Shown here piece by piece: positions 16,133 to 23,823 of a stretch of 56,943 bases of DNA. The notes under the pieces are model-generated. The model made no database searches and was not told the DNA's origin. It saw only the letters and a program-made list of their open reading frames with translations. The stretch comes from DATLHO01 sp035539855 (lineage in GTDB: Bacteria > Bacteroidota > Ignavibacteria > OLB7): the NCBI GenBank assembly GCA_035539855.1, contig DATLHO010000110.1, positions 1 through 56,943 of the forward strand. Reading direction: 5' to 3'. The translations under genes and the position numbers were made by a program. Each line of letters begins with the position of its first letter. Position 1 is the stretch's first letter.

Positions 16133-17080
16133 CTACGGAGGCGAGACCGAGCGATCGGCGAGCCGCTTGTACAGCCACCAGCCGGGCGCCACCGGACGGA
16201 TCAGGATGAACTCCCGCTCCGACAGCGGCGGCAGCGACTCGGCCGACGGGGCGTGCAGGTAGCCGTAGTGGCTCTGCTCGATCGCCGCGCCCTGCAGGAA
16301 GATCACCCGCGGGAAGCGCGCGTCGCGATCGATCCGGCGGATGCCCAGCTCCTGTCGCAGCCGCTCGAGCGACCCGCGGTCGAGCTGGTAGAAGATCAGG
16401 TCGGCCAGCGGCACGTCGTCGTCGAGCTCGCGGTACTCGTCGATCGTCCGCACGTCGAAGTCGCGCAGCGCGAAGCGGCCCCAGCGCCTGACCGTGTCGA
16501 GGCGGCCGACGATCTTTTCGGCGGCCGGCAGGCTGCGCCGCAGCATCGCCGCCAGCGTGTCGTCGCTCATCAGCAGGTGCTCGAGGTCGTTGCGCCGCAG
16601 CCGGAAGATCGCGGTGTCGAGCGCCTCGGCGGCCGTTCTGATCTGCGCGCGCTGGTTCGACGGCACCAGTCTGCGGATCGCGTCGATGTGCCAGATCGAA
16701 TCGCCGCGCATGAACAACGAGACCGATTCGACCTCGGCGCGCGCGGTGACCGTCACGAACGCGACCGTCCGGCGCATGCCATCGTCGGTCGGCAGGTCGG
16801 GGATCGAGTCGATGCGCACGCGCGCGCCGTCGGGGACGGTGCCCCGGTAGGCGCCGGGATCGACCCCCGCGAGCTCTCCGGCGAGCCGCTCGCGGAACAG
16901 CGACCGGTCGATCTCCGCGGCGGCCGAGCACGTCTCGGTCATGAACGCGACGATGACTCCGCGCGGCGTCGCCCCGCGCGGCAGCGCCTGGGCATGCGCC
17001 GGCGGCGGCGTCCACAGGAGCGTCGCGACGAGCGAGAGAAGCCACGGCAGCAGGCCGGGGAAGTGCCCGGTTGGATTCAC
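16133..17080 (-). CDS. Secreted protein of unknown function
   Basis: The 315-residue product starts with a clear signal peptide, ending PPPAHA before Q31. The rest is soluble, charged and free of Cys apart from MTETCSAAAE near residue 50. Segments such as RFALRDFDVRTIDEYREL and FILIRPVAPGWWLYKRL are protein-like and the codon pattern fits the genome, but I recognise no domain. The C-terminal GWWLYKRL looks like a short surface motif rather than a sorting domain. It sits alone upstream of nuoG on the same strand, and a functional link is not evident. Confidence 0.7.
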   Translation of the reverse strand: MNPTGHFPGLLPWLLSLVATLLWTPPPAHAQALPRGATPRGVIVAFMTETCSAAAEIDRSLFRERLAGELAGVDPGAYRGTVPDGARVRIDSIPDLPTDDGMRRTVAFVTVTARAEVESVSLFMRGDSIWHIDAIRRLVPSNQRAQIRTAAEALDTAIFRLRRNDLEHLLMSDDTLAAMLRRSLPAAEKIVGRLDTVRRWGRFALRDFDVRTIDEYRELDDDVPLADLIFYQLDRGSLERLRQELGIRRIDRDARFPRVIFLQGAAIEQSHYGYLHAPSAESLPPLSEREFILIRPVAPGWWLYKRLADRSVSPP

Positions 17081-17185
17081 GGGGTCGTGTGGTCCACGTC
17101 GGATTCGGTGAGCAGCGTGCGGCTCCCATCACCGCCACGCCGTGCGAATATCGCTCCGCTGTCGGCTCGGATGCAATCGAAGCTC

Positions 17186-17193
17186 TATCTTCG
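17186..17193 (+). promoter_or_regulatory. TAnnTTTG-like box, leaderless start
   Basis: TATCTTCG ends 4 bases before ATG 17198. This matches the spacing seen before mtnA and the second Rieske gene and predicts a leaderless mRNA for the small membrane protein and ispD. Confidence 0.45.
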
Positions 17194-17197
17194 GCCG

Positions 17198-17662
17198 ATG
17201 CCCGAACCTCGAACCATGGTCGATGCCCGCATCGCGCCGCGACCGCGCGATCTGTTCTACGCCCTGCTCGCGGCCGCCGCGGCCGCGCACACGGGCTTCC
17301 TCGTCGTGCTCACGTGGCTGCGTCCCGGGCTCGACTTCGGGGCGATCGTTTCGCTGATGGTGCTTCCGTTTCTGTTGATCGCGGTCGGCTTCCTCCCGGT
17401 GATCATGCTGCTGACGCTGCTGCGCATAGCGCTGCTGACGCTCGTCGGCGCCGTCCGAGCACGGCCACTGCTACTGGTCGCGGTCCTTTCGATCGCCGGC
17501 ATCGCGATCGCGGCGCTGACCGCGTGGCTGGCGACGACGTGGATCCGCGACGATCAGATCGTCAGCTCGGTGATCTTCGGCGCCGCGGTCGGCGGCGTCA
17601 TCGCGGGCATGAAGCTCGGCGGCGACGGCCGCGAGCGCGAGCAAACCGGCGCGGGCGCATGA
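17198..17662 (+). CDS. Small multi-pass membrane protein upstream of ispD
   Basis: The 154-residue protein has four strongly hydrophobic segments (about residues 20-40, 46-75, 85-107 and 115-137) and a short charged tail. It has no family I can name. The frame is open for over 1500 codons upstream, but only this part has membrane-protein character. The start is set by ATG 17198, 4 bases after a promoter-like TATCTTCG. Its stop overlaps the ispD start as ATGA, so the two are translationally coupled. Confidence 0.65.
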   Translation: MPEPRTMVDARIAPRPRDLFYALLAAAAAAHTGFLVVLTWLRPGLDFGAIVSLMVLPFLLIAVGFLPVIMLLTLLRIALLTLVGAVRARPLLLVAVLSIAGIAIAALTAWLATTWIRDDQIVSSVIFGAAVGGVIAGMKLGGDGREREQTGAGA

Positions 17663-18393
17663 GACCCTTCAGCGTGATCATCCCGGCCGCCGGCAGCGGC
17701 TCGCGCAGCGGACGCGCGCTTCCGAAACAGTACGTCGAGCTCGCCGGCGCGCCGATCCTCGCGCATACCATCGCCGCCTTCCTCGCGCTCGAGAGCTGTG
17801 TCGACGTCGTCGTCGCGATCGACGAGGCGTGGCGCGACGTCGCCACCGCCTGCGCGCCGGACGACCCGCGCGTGCGCTTCGTCGGGGGCGGCGCCGAGCG
17901 GCAGCACTCGATCGCCGCCGCGCTCGCAGAGCTGCGCGGCGACGCACGGCATGGCGACGCACTGCACGGCGACACACTGCCCGGCGACGCGTCGATCGTG
18001 CTCGTGCACGACGCGGCGCGACCGTGTGTGGGCCGCGCGCTGATCGAGCGCGTCGTCGAGGCCGCCGCGACACACGGCGCCGCGGTGCCCGTGGTCGCGG
18101 TCGCGGAGACCGTCAAGCGCATCGACGCCAACGGCATGATCGTCGGGACGATCCCGCGCTCCGAGCTGCGCCTGGCGCAGACGCCGCAGGGCTTCGAGCG
18201 CGCGCTGCTCGAGCGCGCCTACAGTAATGCGGAGGAGCACCGCATCGTCGCGACCGACGACGCGTCGCTCGTGGAGGCCCTCGGCGTCGGGGTCGCGGCC
18301 GTCGAGGGCGACGCGGACAATCTGAAGATCACGCTGCCCGGCGATTTCGAACGGGCGGCGGCAATACTAAAAGCGAAGGGCCGGATCGTGTGA
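17659..18393 (+). CDS. ispD: 2-C-methyl-D-erythritol 4-phosphate cytidylyltransferase
   Basis: IspD couples CTP to MEP in the non-mevalonate isoprenoid pathway. The 244-residue protein has the nucleotide-binding start VIIPAAGSGSRSG, PKQYVELAG, then VHDAARPCV and the substrate segment RIVATDDASLVEALG. A 15-base tandem repeat (17939-17995) adds the insert GDARHGDALHGDTLPGDAS before the LVHDAARP strand; homologues lack such a run. The start overlaps the preceding stop as ATGA. The stop codon lies inside the terminator hairpin. Confidence 0.94.
   Translation: MRPFSVIIPAAGSGSRSGRALPKQYVELAGAPILAHTIAAFLALESCVDVVVAIDEAWRDVATACAPDDPRVRFVGGGAERQHSIAAALAELRGDARHGDALHGDTLPGDASIVLVHDAARPCVGRALIERVVEAAATHGAAVPVVAVAETVKRIDANGMIVGTIPRSELRLAQTPQGFERALLERAYSNAEEHRIVATDDASLVEALGVGVAAVEGDADNLKITLPGDFERAAAILKAKGRIV
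17939..17995 (+). repeat. In-frame 15-base tandem repeat inside ispD
   Basis: Three 15-base units starting GGCGAC (17939-17953, 17954-17968, 17969-17983) plus a partial fourth encode GDARH, GDALH, GDTLP and GDAS. Because 15 is a multiple of 3, copy-number change would not shift the frame. Confidence 0.7.
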
Positions 18394-18405
18394 TCCGGCC
18401 CTTCG
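18374..18405. terminator. Hairpin between ispD and the thioredoxin-like lipoprotein
   Basis: CGAAGGGCCGGATC (18374-18387) pairs perfectly with GATCCGGCCCTTCG (18392-18405) around a GTGT loop. It overlaps the ispD stop codon and separates convergent genes. No T tract follows on either strand. Confidence 0.65.
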
Positions 18406-18428
18406 TCGATGACGCTGTCGCTGCGCGG

Positions 18429-18977
18429 TTACGGCGCGGCGAAGAACGGGGCGAGCATCTCCTCGACGGTCGTGCCCGACTCCGGAGTATCCTGAATGCG
18501 TCCCTTCTCGACGCCGTCCTTGACGACGATGAACGTCGGGGCGTCGATGATCGCGGGCTGGTGCGTGCTCTTGATCTCGTCGATGCCGGCCATGCGCGCG
18601 TCGGTGATCCAGATCTCGATGTTCGCGTGCGGGATGCCCGCGGCGTCGAGGGTCTTGAGGACCTGCGGCATCGTCTGCTGGGTCTTCTGGCACGAGCACG
18701 ACGGCTTGACGACCATGATCACCTGGTGGCGCGAGGCGTCGAACGCGCTGCGGATCGCGGCGACCTTGTCATCGAAGCGCGCGGTCGCCGCGGCGTCGGT
18801 GCCCGGATAGGCATCGTAGCCCTGGTCGAACCAGATCGAGTAGCCGGGATCGGTCCGGAACTGCTCGACCGTCATCTTTCCAAGTCGCTGATCGGCGGTC
18901 GTCGTCGGAGCGTCTTCGCAGGCGGCAACGGTGAGCGCCAGGAGGCAGAGTGAAAGCAGAAGCAGGGGCGTGCGCAT
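18429..18977 (-). CDS. Thioredoxin-fold lipoprotein
   Basis: The 182-residue protein carries a lipoprotein signal, MRTPLLLLSLCLLALTVAAC, with the lipobox ending VAAC at C20. The mature domain resembles thioredoxin: IMVVKPSCSCQKTQQTMP at about 87-104 follows a beta strand, with C94 and C96 (a CSC, not the usual CxxC), then DAPTFIVVKDG with the cis-Pro. A ribosome binding site, GGAGG, precedes ATG 18977. The CSC pair suggests a disulfide, metal- or persulfide-handling role in the periplasm rather than a classic thioredoxin. Confidence 0.8.
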   Translation of the reverse strand: MRTPLLLLSLCLLALTVAACEDAPTTTADQRLGKMTVEQFRTDPGYSIWFDQGYDAYPGTDAAATARFDDKVAAIRSAFDASRHQVIMVVKPSCSCQKTQQTMPQVLKTLDAAGIPHANIEIWITDARMAGIDEIKSTHQPAIIDAPTFIVVKDGVEKGRIQDTPESGTTVEEMLAPFFAAP

Positions 18978-19022
18978 GAAAGCGGTCCTCCTCGAGAGTA
19001 CCATTAGGGGGTAGAAAGGGCT

Positions 19023-19913
19023 TCAGGAATTCAGAACGGGCTCTCTGCCCCAGAGGAGCTTGGCCCGAAGGACATCAAAATAGGTTGTCGACGTTCTCTT
19101 GACAAGAGACGCCGTGAACTCATACCGCGTGATAGTGACCTTCGTCGCGGCCGGGATGTTACGCTGAACCTGCCCGTCGGCGTAGATCTGGACGCCGTCG
19201 CGGCCGGTGATCGGCAGTTGCTGGATCGGGATCACGTCGATCGTCGAGCGATCGGGCACCACTACCGGGCGCGCGGTGAGCATGTGCGGCGCGATCGGCG
19301 CGATCACCGTCACGTCGCAGTTCGGCGTGACGACCGGACCTCCGGCCGACAACGCATAGGCGGTCGAGCCGGTCGGCGTGGCGAAGATCAGCCCGTCGCC
19401 GCGATAGGTGCCGAGGAAGTCGCCGTTGATCCACGTCTGAAGCTGGACCATCCGCGAGCCGTCGCGCTTGTCGATGACGATGTCGTTGAGCGCCACGAGC
19501 GGCTCGATCTCGGGATTGTCGGGGAAGCTCGCTCGGAGCAATCCCCGCTCGACGGTGCGCGTGCGCCCTTCGACGAGCTCCTCGATCATCTCCTCGAGCG
19601 CGTCGACGGAGAACTCGGCGAGAAATCCCAGCCGGCCGAGATTGACCCCGAGCAGCGGCACGCCGCTGCCGACGAGGAACCGGCTCGTCGCCAGCATCGT
19701 CCCGTCGCCGCCGAAGGCAACGACGACGTCGGCGCGCTCGCGCAGTCCCTTGGCCGGGACGAAGCGGCTGCGGTCGCCGAGCGAATGCAGGATCTCGCGC
19801 ATCTCGTCGTGCAGGACGTAGGCGATGCCCCGCTGATCGAGAATCGCGAGAAGGGAGCCGACGGCCGTTGCCACGTCGGGCTTGGAGCTGTTGCCGACGA
19901 CGCCGATGGTCAT
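19023..19913 (-). CDS. nadK: NAD kinase
   Basis: The 296-residue enzyme phosphorylates NAD to NADP. The catalytic motif GGDGT appears in VVVAFGGDGTMLATSR, followed by LGVNLGRLGFLAEF. ALNDIVIDK and the GDGLIFATPTGSTAYALSAGGP segment are complete. The start ATG 19913 (MTIGVVGNSSK) is chosen because it opens the first Rossmann-like strand; upstream residues do not resemble the family. It lies about 150 bases downstream of the glycosyltransferase gene on the same strand. Confidence 0.95.
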   Translation of the reverse strand: MTIGVVGNSSKPDVATAVGSLLAILDQRGIAYVLHDEMREILHSLGDRSRFVPAKGLRERADVVVAFGGDGTMLATSRFLVGSGVPLLGVNLGRLGFLAEFSVDALEEMIEELVEGRTRTVERGLLRASFPDNPEIEPLVALNDIVIDKRDGSRMVQLQTWINGDFLGTYRGDGLIFATPTGSTAYALSAGGPVVTPNCDVTVIAPIAPHMLTARPVVVPDRSTIDVIPIQQLPITGRDGVQIYADGQVQRNIPAATKVTITRYEFTASLVKRTSTTYFDVLRAKLLWGREPVLNS

Positions 19914-20063
19914 GCTGCGACGGATTGCGTGAAGCGAGCTCGTTCGTTGGTCGCGCGGCCGGGGACGCTCCCCGCGTCGTGCCGTCGCCGCTGCGAATAT
20001 CGCCAGACCGCCGTTACCGCGAACGCCTGCCACTCCGAGCGACCGACCCGGCCGCCCCAACGC

Positions 20064-20852
20064 TCAATCCCCTTCACGCTCCCGGACCGTCTGCCAGTAC
20101 CTGCCGAAGCTGACGACGTGCGTCAGCAGGTCGAACGTCGCGGCGAGCACGCCCGGCACGCCATCGCGGATGCCGCGGCGCAGCACGAGGCGCTCGAGGT
20201 AGCGCCGCAGCGGCCGCGTCACCATGTGATGCCGGATCGTCGCCGCGGTGATCGGCACGCCGGCCTTCGCGAGCTGCTCCGCGCCGTACTTCGTGTAGTA
20301 GTCGAACTTCCGCATCCACACCGCGAACGTCGGATACGGATGATGCTCGAACGGCTCGGTCAGCTCACCGACGGACCCATCGATGGCCAGACGCTCGTGA
20401 AACGCTCCGCTCGGGTAGTGCCCGCGGCCGCGCCGGAACAGCCGGAGCTGCCGGTCCGGGTAGTTGCCGCCGTGGCTCAGGGGCGCGCCGAAGTAGTGAT
20501 TGCGTCGCGGCAGCTTGAATCCGTTCTCACGCGGCGCGCGCGCGATCGTCGCGCCGATCTCGCGCTTCGATGCCTCGGTGAGGACCTCGTCGGCGTCGAG
20601 CGAGAAGATCCACTCGCGGTCGGCGAGCTCGAAGCAGCGGTTCTTCGAGAGCTCCGGCAGATCGTTCGCCGCCGTGTGCACCTCGGCGCCCGCGGCGCGC
20701 GCGATCTCGGCGGTCGCATCGGTGCTCCCGCAGTCGAGCACGACGACCTGTGCCGCCCAGCCGAGCACCGACGCGAGCGCTCGCGGCAGGTACGTGGCCT
20801 CGTCGTGCGCGATGATGCAGACGCTGAGCGAATCGAGGGGACCGTTGGTCAT
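20064..20852 (-). CDS. Family 2 glycosyltransferase, LPS-core type
   Basis: The 262-residue enzyme has a GT-A fold. LSVCIIAHDEATYLPRAL begins the nucleotide-binding domain, VVLDCGSTDAT and WIFSLDADEVL give the DxD-type metal site, and HYFGAPLSHGG and FHERL match the WaaE-like (KdtX) acceptor region. Such enzymes add a sugar to lipopolysaccharide inner core. The C-terminus has a hydrophobic stretch for membrane association. Start ATG 20852 lies 5 bases after a CATATTTG box, so the message is probably leaderless. Confidence 0.88.
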   Translation of the reverse strand: MTNGPLDSLSVCIIAHDEATYLPRALASVLGWAAQVVVLDCGSTDATAEIARAAGAEVHTAANDLPELSKNRCFELADREWIFSLDADEVLTEASKREIGATIARAPRENGFKLPRRNHYFGAPLSHGGNYPDRQLRLFRRGRGHYPSGAFHERLAIDGSVGELTEPFEHHPYPTFAVWMRKFDYYTKYGAEQLAKAGVPITAATIRHHMVTRPLRRYLERLVLRRGIRDGVPGVLAATFDLLTHVVSFGRYWQTVREREGD

Positions 20853-20857
20853 GGGCG

Positions 20858-20865
20858 CAAATATG
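20858..20865 (-). promoter_or_regulatory. TAnnTTTG-like box of the glycosyltransferase gene
   Basis: CATATTTG matches TAnnTTTG at all but the first base and ends 5 bases before ATG 20852 on the minus strand, another leaderless arrangement. Confidence 0.45.
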
Positions 20866-20981
20866 GGGCGCAGGGATCGACCGGCGGGCGTGGAAACATT
20901 TCCTCGTTGAAACAAATGTCCGCGACGCCGGTTCCTGTGCTACTCGTTCACGTTCACACCACATCGAAGAGAGTAGGCATC

Positions 20982-21437
20982 ATGGCGGATCGAACAGGCA
21001 TCGACGGCACGCGACGCGAGTTCCTCGGCCACTGCGGCTCGGCGCTGCAGGCGCTTGCGATCGCCGGAACCCTCGGCCCGCTGATCGCGGCATGCGAAAC
21101 GACCGAGGTCACCGCGCCGACGGGCGAGACGATCGACATCGGCGTCGGCTCGCTCGACGCCGACGGGAAGTTCCTCGTCTCCGACGAGACCGGTCCGGAC
21201 GGCATGAAGATCCTCGTCGTGCGAAAGGATGCCTCGACGTACCTGGCGATGTCGATGCGCTGCACGCACGAGGGCTGCGAGGTCGGCGCCCCCTCCGGTG
21301 GCCAGATCGTCTGCCCCTGTCACCTCTCGCGCTACAACATGGAGGGCGCGGTGCTCAACGGTCCGGCGCAATCACCGCTGAGGCGCTACTCGACGACCTA
21401 CGACGCAACGCGGAGGGTGCTCACGGTCAGCGTGTAG
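20982..21437 (+). CDS. Tat-exported Rieske [2Fe-2S] lipoprotein 1
   Basis: The 151-residue protein has a twin-arginine signal, TRREFLGHCG, and a hydrophobic segment ending LIAAC (C38), so it is likely a Tat-secreted lipoprotein. The Rieske domain has CTHEGC (C94, H96 ligands; C99) and CPCH (C111, H114 ligands; C113), with C99-C113 as the usual disulfide. These proteins accept electrons from quinol or another donor in the periplasm. No cytochrome b gene is nearby, so its partner is encoded elsewhere. The stop codon lies in the first copy of a 40-base tandem duplication. Confidence 0.9.
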   Translation: MADRTGIDGTRREFLGHCGSALQALAIAGTLGPLIAACETTEVTAPTGETIDIGVGSLDADGKFLVSDETGPDGMKILVVRKDASTYLAMSMRCTHEGCEVGAPSGGQIVCPCHLSRYNMEGAVLNGPAQSPLRRYSTTYDATRRVLTVSV

Positions 21438-21506
21438 GCGATGAGCATCGCGCACGTCGCTCCCGCTCAGCGTGTAGACGTTGAGCATCACGCACGTCGC
21501 TCACGA
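21427..21506. repeat. Two-copy 40-base tandem duplication
   Basis: Bases 21427-21466 and 21467-21506 are near-identical direct copies, both containing CAGCGTGTAG and GCACGTCGCTC. The first copy includes the stop codon of the Rieske gene; the second fills the gap up to the converging YyaL-type gene. Confidence 0.7.
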
Positions 21507-23594
21507 TCAGGCCGAGGGCGCCAGTGACTCGACGGGCGCCAGACACGCGAGATTCTCGCAGACGTACGCGACGCTGCGTCCGTTGACCGGCAGCATCGTG
21601 TCGACCATTTCCATTCGCCCGGCGAGCCATTCGCCCGGACCGTCGGCGGGCACGAGCACCGTCATCGTGTCGGGTCGGTAGCGTTCGCGTGCCTGGCGCG
21701 CGAGCCGCTCGGCGCCGGCGCGGTCGTCTGCCGCCGTCGCGATGACGATTTGTCGCGGCGGCCGCGCGTGCTCCAACGCGGCGGCGACCATCAGCGGCAT
21801 CGCCGACGGATACTCGGCGACGCGCGCGGTGAACATCCTGATCGTCCGCTCGGCCTTCGCCTGGTAGTCCTCGTCGTAGAAGAGCCGGCCGAGTCGCAAC
21901 AGCACCAGTGCCATGACCGAGTTGCCCGAGGGCTCGGCTCCGTCATGATCGGATTTCGATCGCACGAGCACGCTCGCGTCCTCGCCCGCGGTCATGTAGT
22001 AGCCACCGCCAGACTCATCCCAGAAGAGCGCGTTCGCCTCGCGCACGAGATCGTCGGCCGCGCGCAGCATCGCGACGTCGCCGGTCGCTTCGTAGAGATC
22101 GATCAATCCCTGGGCGAGAAACGCATAGTCGTCGAGGAAGCCCGGGATCCTCACCTCGCCATCCTTCATCCGGCGCATCAGTCGTCCGCCAGCGTCGCGC
22201 ATGTGCGTGAGAATCCACTGCGCGCAGGTCGCGGCCAGCGTCGCGTAGCGCTCCTCGCCGAGCGCCGACGCCGCGCGCGCCAGACCGGAGATCATCAGCC
22301 CGTTCCATGACGTCAGGACCTTCTCGTCGCGATGCGGACGGGGCCGCCTCTGCCGCACGTCGAAGAGCTTCGCGCGCGCCGAGGCGAGCAGGCTCTCGAC
22401 GTCCTCGACGGTCACGTCCATCGTGCCGGCCACCTGCTCGAGCGTCGCGCTGGTGTGGAGCACGTTCTTTCCGTGCTCGAAGTTCCCAGCCTCGGTGATG
22501 CCGTAGTGTTGCTCGACCGCGCGACGCTCGCTCTCGTCGAGGATCCCCGCGAGCTCGGCCTTCGTCCACACGTAGAACGTTCCCTCCTCTCCCTCGCTGT
22601 CGGCATCCTCGGCGGAGAAGAACGTGCCGTATCCCGGGGCATCGCGGTCGGTGACCATGAGGTCGCGCTCGAGGTACTCGACGCTATGGCGGATGGTCCT
22701 CGCGAAGCTCTCGTCGCCGGTGATGCGATAGGCATCGGCGAGCGCGCCGACGATCTGGCCCTGGTCGTAGAGCATTTTCTCGAAGTGCGGCACGCGCCAT
22801 TCGGGGTCGACCGAGTAGCGCGCGAAGCCGCCGCCGAGCTGGTCGTACATGCCGCCGGCGCTCATCATGCGAAGCGTGTGCGCGGTCATCTCGAGCGAGC
22901 GCGCGTCGCCATGATGGTGATGGTAGCGCAGCAGAAACTCGAGGATCGCCGGACGCGGGAACTTCGGCGCGCCGCCGAAGCCGCCGTGCCGCTGATCGTA
23001 GCCGCTCTCGAACTGCGCACGGCACGCCTCGACGATCGCCGGATCGATCGCGGCGCGCGACGGATCCTCCAAGACTTCCGAAGCGCTGGCGACGGCGGCC
23101 GCGATCGCTGCGGCGGAGCGGTTGACCTTCTCGCGCTCGTTCGTCCAGGAGTTGTGCAACTGCGTCAGCGCGTCGGTGAAGCTTGGACGGCCGTACATCG
23201 GCCGCGGCGGGAAGTACGTGCCGACATAGAACGGCTCGAGCCCGGGCGTCAGCCACGCCGAAAGCGGCCAGCCCCCGCCTCCGGAGATCGCCTGCACCGC
23301 CGTCATGTACACCTGGTCGACGTCGGGACGCTCCTCGCGGTCGACCTTGATGTTGACGTAGAGCTCGTTCATGATGCGCGCGGTCTCCTCGTTCTCGAAC
23401 GACTCGCGCTCCATCACGTGACACCAGTGGCAGGTCGAGTAGCCGATCGACAGGAAGATCGGCTTGTCCTCGCGCCGCGCCCGCTCGAACGCCTCCTGTC
23501 CCCACGGATACCAATCGACGGGGTTGTAGGCATGCTGCTGCAGGTAGGGGGATTTCTCGTCGACGAGATGATTCGGTCGACCGGTGGTGTTCAT
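21507..23594 (-). CDS. YyaL-type thioredoxin-domain protein
   Basis: The 695-residue protein is a member of the YyaL/SPATA20 family: an N-terminal thioredoxin-like domain (DUF255) then an (alpha/alpha)6-barrel of glycosidase type. STCHWCHVME gives the CxxC at C55 and C58. KDRPDVDQVY-like VDREERPDVDQVYMTAVQA and GGWPLSAWLTPG are typical of the family. The molecular function is not established for any member. ATG 23594 (MNTTGRPNHL) is chosen, since the family starts near NHLVDEKSPYLQQHAYNPVDW. A TATTCTTG box is 36 bases upstream. Confidence 0.9.
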   Translation of the reverse strand: MNTTGRPNHLVDEKSPYLQQHAYNPVDWYPWGQEAFERARREDKPIFLSIGYSTCHWCHVMERESFENEETARIMNELYVNIKVDREERPDVDQVYMTAVQAISGGGGWPLSAWLTPGLEPFYVGTYFPPRPMYGRPSFTDALTQLHNSWTNEREKVNRSAAAIAAAVASASEVLEDPSRAAIDPAIVEACRAQFESGYDQRHGGFGGAPKFPRPAILEFLLRYHHHHGDARSLEMTAHTLRMMSAGGMYDQLGGGFARYSVDPEWRVPHFEKMLYDQGQIVGALADAYRITGDESFARTIRHSVEYLERDLMVTDRDAPGYGTFFSAEDADSEGEEGTFYVWTKAELAGILDESERRAVEQHYGITEAGNFEHGKNVLHTSATLEQVAGTMDVTVEDVESLLASARAKLFDVRQRRPRPHRDEKVLTSWNGLMISGLARAASALGEERYATLAATCAQWILTHMRDAGGRLMRRMKDGEVRIPGFLDDYAFLAQGLIDLYEATGDVAMLRAADDLVREANALFWDESGGGYYMTAGEDASVLVRSKSDHDGAEPSGNSVMALVLLRLGRLFYDEDYQAKAERTIRMFTARVAEYPSAMPLMVAAALEHARPPRQIVIATAADDRAGAERLARQARERYRPDTMTVLVPADGPGEWLAGRMEMVDTMLPVNGRSVAYVCENLACLAPVESLAPSA

Positions 23595-23630
23595 GGCGTT
23601 CGCGGAGCTCGTGTCAATTGAAGATGCGGC

Positions 23631-23638
23631 CAAGAATA
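23631..23638 (-). promoter_or_regulatory. TAnnTTTG-like box of the YyaL-type gene
   Basis: TATTCTTG matches TAnnTTTG except for one base and lies 36 bases before ATG 23594 on the minus strand. Confidence 0.4.
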
Positions 23639-23667
23639 CGACGAACGCAGGAGTCGCCCGCCCATCC

Positions 23668-23765
23668 TATCCCCTGGCCCCAGGCCTGTCCCCTCGCAAA
23701 GCGTGTCCCCTGGCTCCGCCTGTCCCCTGGCCCCCCCCGGGGCCTGTCCCTCGGCCCGCCGGGCC
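23668..23765. repeat. C-rich TGTCCCCTGGC repeats
   Basis: Five imperfect copies of (TG)TCCCCTGGC occur within about 100 bases, several with small palindromes such as GGCCCCAGGCC, GGCCCCCCCCGGGGCC and GGCCCGCCGGGCC. The block lies between the T9SS gene end and the YyaL start and contains no gene. Confidence 0.6.
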
Positions 23766-23773
23766 GAACGCCA

Positions 23774-23800
23774 ACGGGCTCCCTTATCCAGGGAGCCCGT
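23774..23800. terminator. Hairpin after the T9SS gene
   Basis: ACGGGCTCCCT (23774-23784) pairs perfectly with AGGGAGCCCGT (23790-23800) across TATCC, 24 bases past the T9SS gene stop. No T tract follows. Confidence 0.65.
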
Positions 23801-23823
23801 CGCGTTCCGACTGTCGGAGTCGC

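Noticed and set aside
12599..17662. A 1687-codon open frame on the plus strand
   Set aside because: It runs antisense to nuoI, nuoH, nuoG and the secreted protein, and only its last 154 residues have protein character. The rest is a shadow of GC-rich genes, so only 17198-17662 is kept.
19218..21437. A 739-codon plus-strand frame ending in the Rieske protein
   Set aside because: Its first 588 residues are antisense to nadK and the glycosyltransferase. The Rieske gene itself starts at ATG 20982.
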